Assembly (NCBI GenBank): GCA_016839385.1
Contig: JAEOUK010000419.1
Coordinates: 1 to 6,310 of the forward strand
DNA from: Promethearchaeota archaeon
Lineage (GTDB): Archaea; Asgardarchaeota; Lokiarchaeia; Sigynarchaeales; MK-D1
Length of the DNA: 6,310 nt
Direction: 5' to 3'
The position numbers and the translations under genes were made by a program. Within the stretch, counting starts at the first letter, position 1; every line of letters starts with the position of its first letter. The notes below the pieces were generated by a model. The model was not told the DNA's origin. It saw nothing but the letters and a program-made list of their open reading frames with translations, and did no database searches. Below, piece after piece: positions 5,175-6,310 of the stretch.

Positions 5175-6310
5175 TTATTTCTTATCCTTTCGGACTATAT
5201 ATTTCACCGTAAAACGCTCGTTTGGTGGAATCCTTTCAGCAGTCCAAACCAGATCCTCTGGACCTTTGATGCGTTGTCGTCGAACTTTGCTAACATCTTC
5301 TGTTACATCCTCTTCTTCTGCATCTGCAACTTCATCCACAACATCTTCCAAATCCACTTCCTCAGGTACGCTATCATATTCACCCAAAACTTGAACTACT
5401 TCACTGATAATTGTTGCTCCTTCAGGGAGACTATCATGGAGTTCATAATCAACCATATCCATGTTACCCATATTTTGAACCCATAAAGTAACAACATACT
5501 TACCAGATTGATCCATAGCTTGTGTATCCTTGCCCGTGATGAATCTCTTTCGAACATGGATTACAGGGATAACTAATCCTTCTGGTCTGAGTACTATCTC
5601 AATTGGTTTTCCTGCTGGTAAAGTATTACCTTTAACATATGCATCTGGAACATATTCCACATCCATTGAGGGTCGATCTGCGGTAATTGGATAAGTGATA
5701 TCTAATTTATCTCCTGGGTGGAATGCACCATAAGTGGTATCAGCAAGATCATTCAATTCAACGATTACTTCATGTTCTCCATCACTAGAATTATTATCAG
5801 GTTTTATGGTTACCGTATAGATGTCACTATCTAAAATTTCACCATTGTATTTTACTTCAACTTCTTCAGAGAGTGGTGGTCTGAAATTGTTTTGAATGGT
5901 TTCCCGATAGTATACTTCATTTAAGTCAGCACCACCTGTGTTTTCAACCCATGCAATAGCGTGGAATACAGTTTCACGGTAAGAAGCTAATTCTTCCGCA
6001 TCATACTTCAGATCGGCTTCTAGAGCTGCAACAGCTAATTCAAAATCTTCAATGTCTACGCTTGTTAAGGTTTCTGCTATTACTTCTGCGAGTGTAGTGA
6101 AGTCAACTCGTTTGATAAATTGAGGATCCACTCCTTCTTCTACATCATACTCCCAAATTTCAGAAGCCCATGTCTCTCCTTTACCTAATTTTGTGTCTCG
6201 ATCAACTTTCACAAAATTCTTACTTGGTGCATTTACATCATGAACATCCGCTTCAAGTAGTTTCACATCGAATTCTGATTTATTTTCGAACACAAATTTG
6301 CATTCAAATC
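5175..6310 (-). CDS. Large acidic beta-rich protein with DUF11-like modules, C-terminal part (5' end outside window)
   Basis: The frame is open from the TAA at 5175 to the window edge. A GTG at 6293 is possible but Phe-Glu-Cys-Lys-Phe precedes it in frame and continues the strand VFENKSEFDVKLLE, so it is very likely internal. Counting from that GTG, 372 residues show the end of one beta module (1-65) and an acidic helical stretch (66-106, FELAVAALEADLKYDAEELA). A second module follows (108-205: AWVENTGGADLNEVYYRETI, NNFRPP, HPGDKLDITYPI), then a third (225-372: LWVQNMGNMDMVDYELHDSLPEG, PNERFTVKYIV). NxGN...xDSLPEG resembles DUF11/CARDB-type Ig-like repeats of archaeal surface proteins. Residues about 308-337 form a very acidic insert. 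The protein ends in a short charged tail without a membrane anchor or sorting signal. Exact family and location are unresolved. Confidence 0.75.
   Translation of the reverse strand, partial: FECKFVFENKSEFDVKLLEADVHDVNAPSKNFVKVDRDTKLGKGETWASEIWEYDVEEGVDPQFIKRVDFTTLAEVIAETLTSVDIEDFELAVAALEADLKYDAEELASYRETVFHAIAWVENTGGADLNEVYYRETIQNNFRPPLSEEVEVKYNGEILDSDIYTVTIKPDNNSSDGEHEVIVELNDLADTTYGAFHPGDKLDITYPITADRPSMDVEYVPDAYVKGNTLPAGKPIEIVLRPEGLVIPVIHVRKRFITGKDTQAMDQSGKYVVTLWVQNMGNMDMVDYELHDSLPEGATIISEVVQVLGEYDSVPEEVDLEDVVDEVADAEEEDVTEDVSKVRRQRIKGPEDLVWTAERIPPNERFTVKYIVRKDKK

Noticed and set aside
5274..5486. Plus-strand ORF of 70 codons rich in Phe, Cys and Ile resembling a membrane peptide
   Set aside because: The hydrophobicity is the expected antisense of the acidic Glu/Asp-rich insert of the minus-strand gene.
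1..6310. Selenoprotein gene with in-frame TGA or a SECIS element
   Set aside because: All six genes end in TAA, no conserved frame continues past a TGA, and no gap contains a convincing SECIS-like stem.

Overview
The window is AT-rich (roughly one third G+C by eye). Its most diagnostic gene is a complete O-phosphoseryl-tRNA(Sec) selenium transferase (SepSecS), the pyridoxal-phosphate enzyme that makes selenocysteinyl-tRNA in archaea and eukaryotes but not in bacteria. Upstream DNA also looks archaeal: TATA-like boxes lie about 26-30 bases before several ATG codons, with no Shine-Dalgarno sequences, as expected for leaderless transcripts. Known selenocysteine-using archaea are some methanogens (Methanococcales, Methanopyrus) and some Asgard archaea. 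The non-methanogen content, including a monoacylglycerol-lipase-like hydrolase, a CpXC zinc-ribbon protein and a large beta-rich protein with DUF11-like modules, makes an Asgard archaeon my best guess. This is inference, not proof.

Layout. Positions 1-255 (+) hold the 3' end of a HAD-superfamily hydrolase. It converges on, and overlaps by 18 bp, a minus-strand run of four genes read from right to left: a SAM hydroxide adenosyltransferase (DUF62 family, 4066-3239), SepSecS (3186-1738), an unrecognised 244-residue protein that probably starts at TTG (1641-907), and a CpXC-domain zinc-ribbon protein (867-238). Gaps are 52, 96 and 39 bp. That spacing would suit an operon, but three of the four genes have their own TATA-like box about 29 bases before the ATG, so separate or overlapping transcription is equally plausible. 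A divergent promoter region of 115 bp (4067-4181) separates this run from an alpha/beta hydrolase on the plus strand (4182-5096). That hydrolase's TATA box is framed by a perfect 7-bp inverted repeat. A short convergent spacer (5097-5174) carries a T10 tract for the plus-strand gene and a hairpin plus T7 tract for the minus-strand gene. Positions 5175-6310 (-) hold the C-terminal part of a larger acidic beta-rich protein whose frame stays open to the window edge.

How the genes relate. SepSecS is part of selenocysteine synthesis, but its usual partners (PSTK, SelD/SPS, the selenocysteine elongation factor, tRNA-Sec) are not in this window. The adjacent SAM-cleaving enzyme is a neighbour with no proven functional link. 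The 244-residue protein and the CpXC protein are the least understood members and may form a small unit of their own. I see no mobile element, CRISPR array, tRNA or rRNA. No gap longer than 300 bases lacks a gene.
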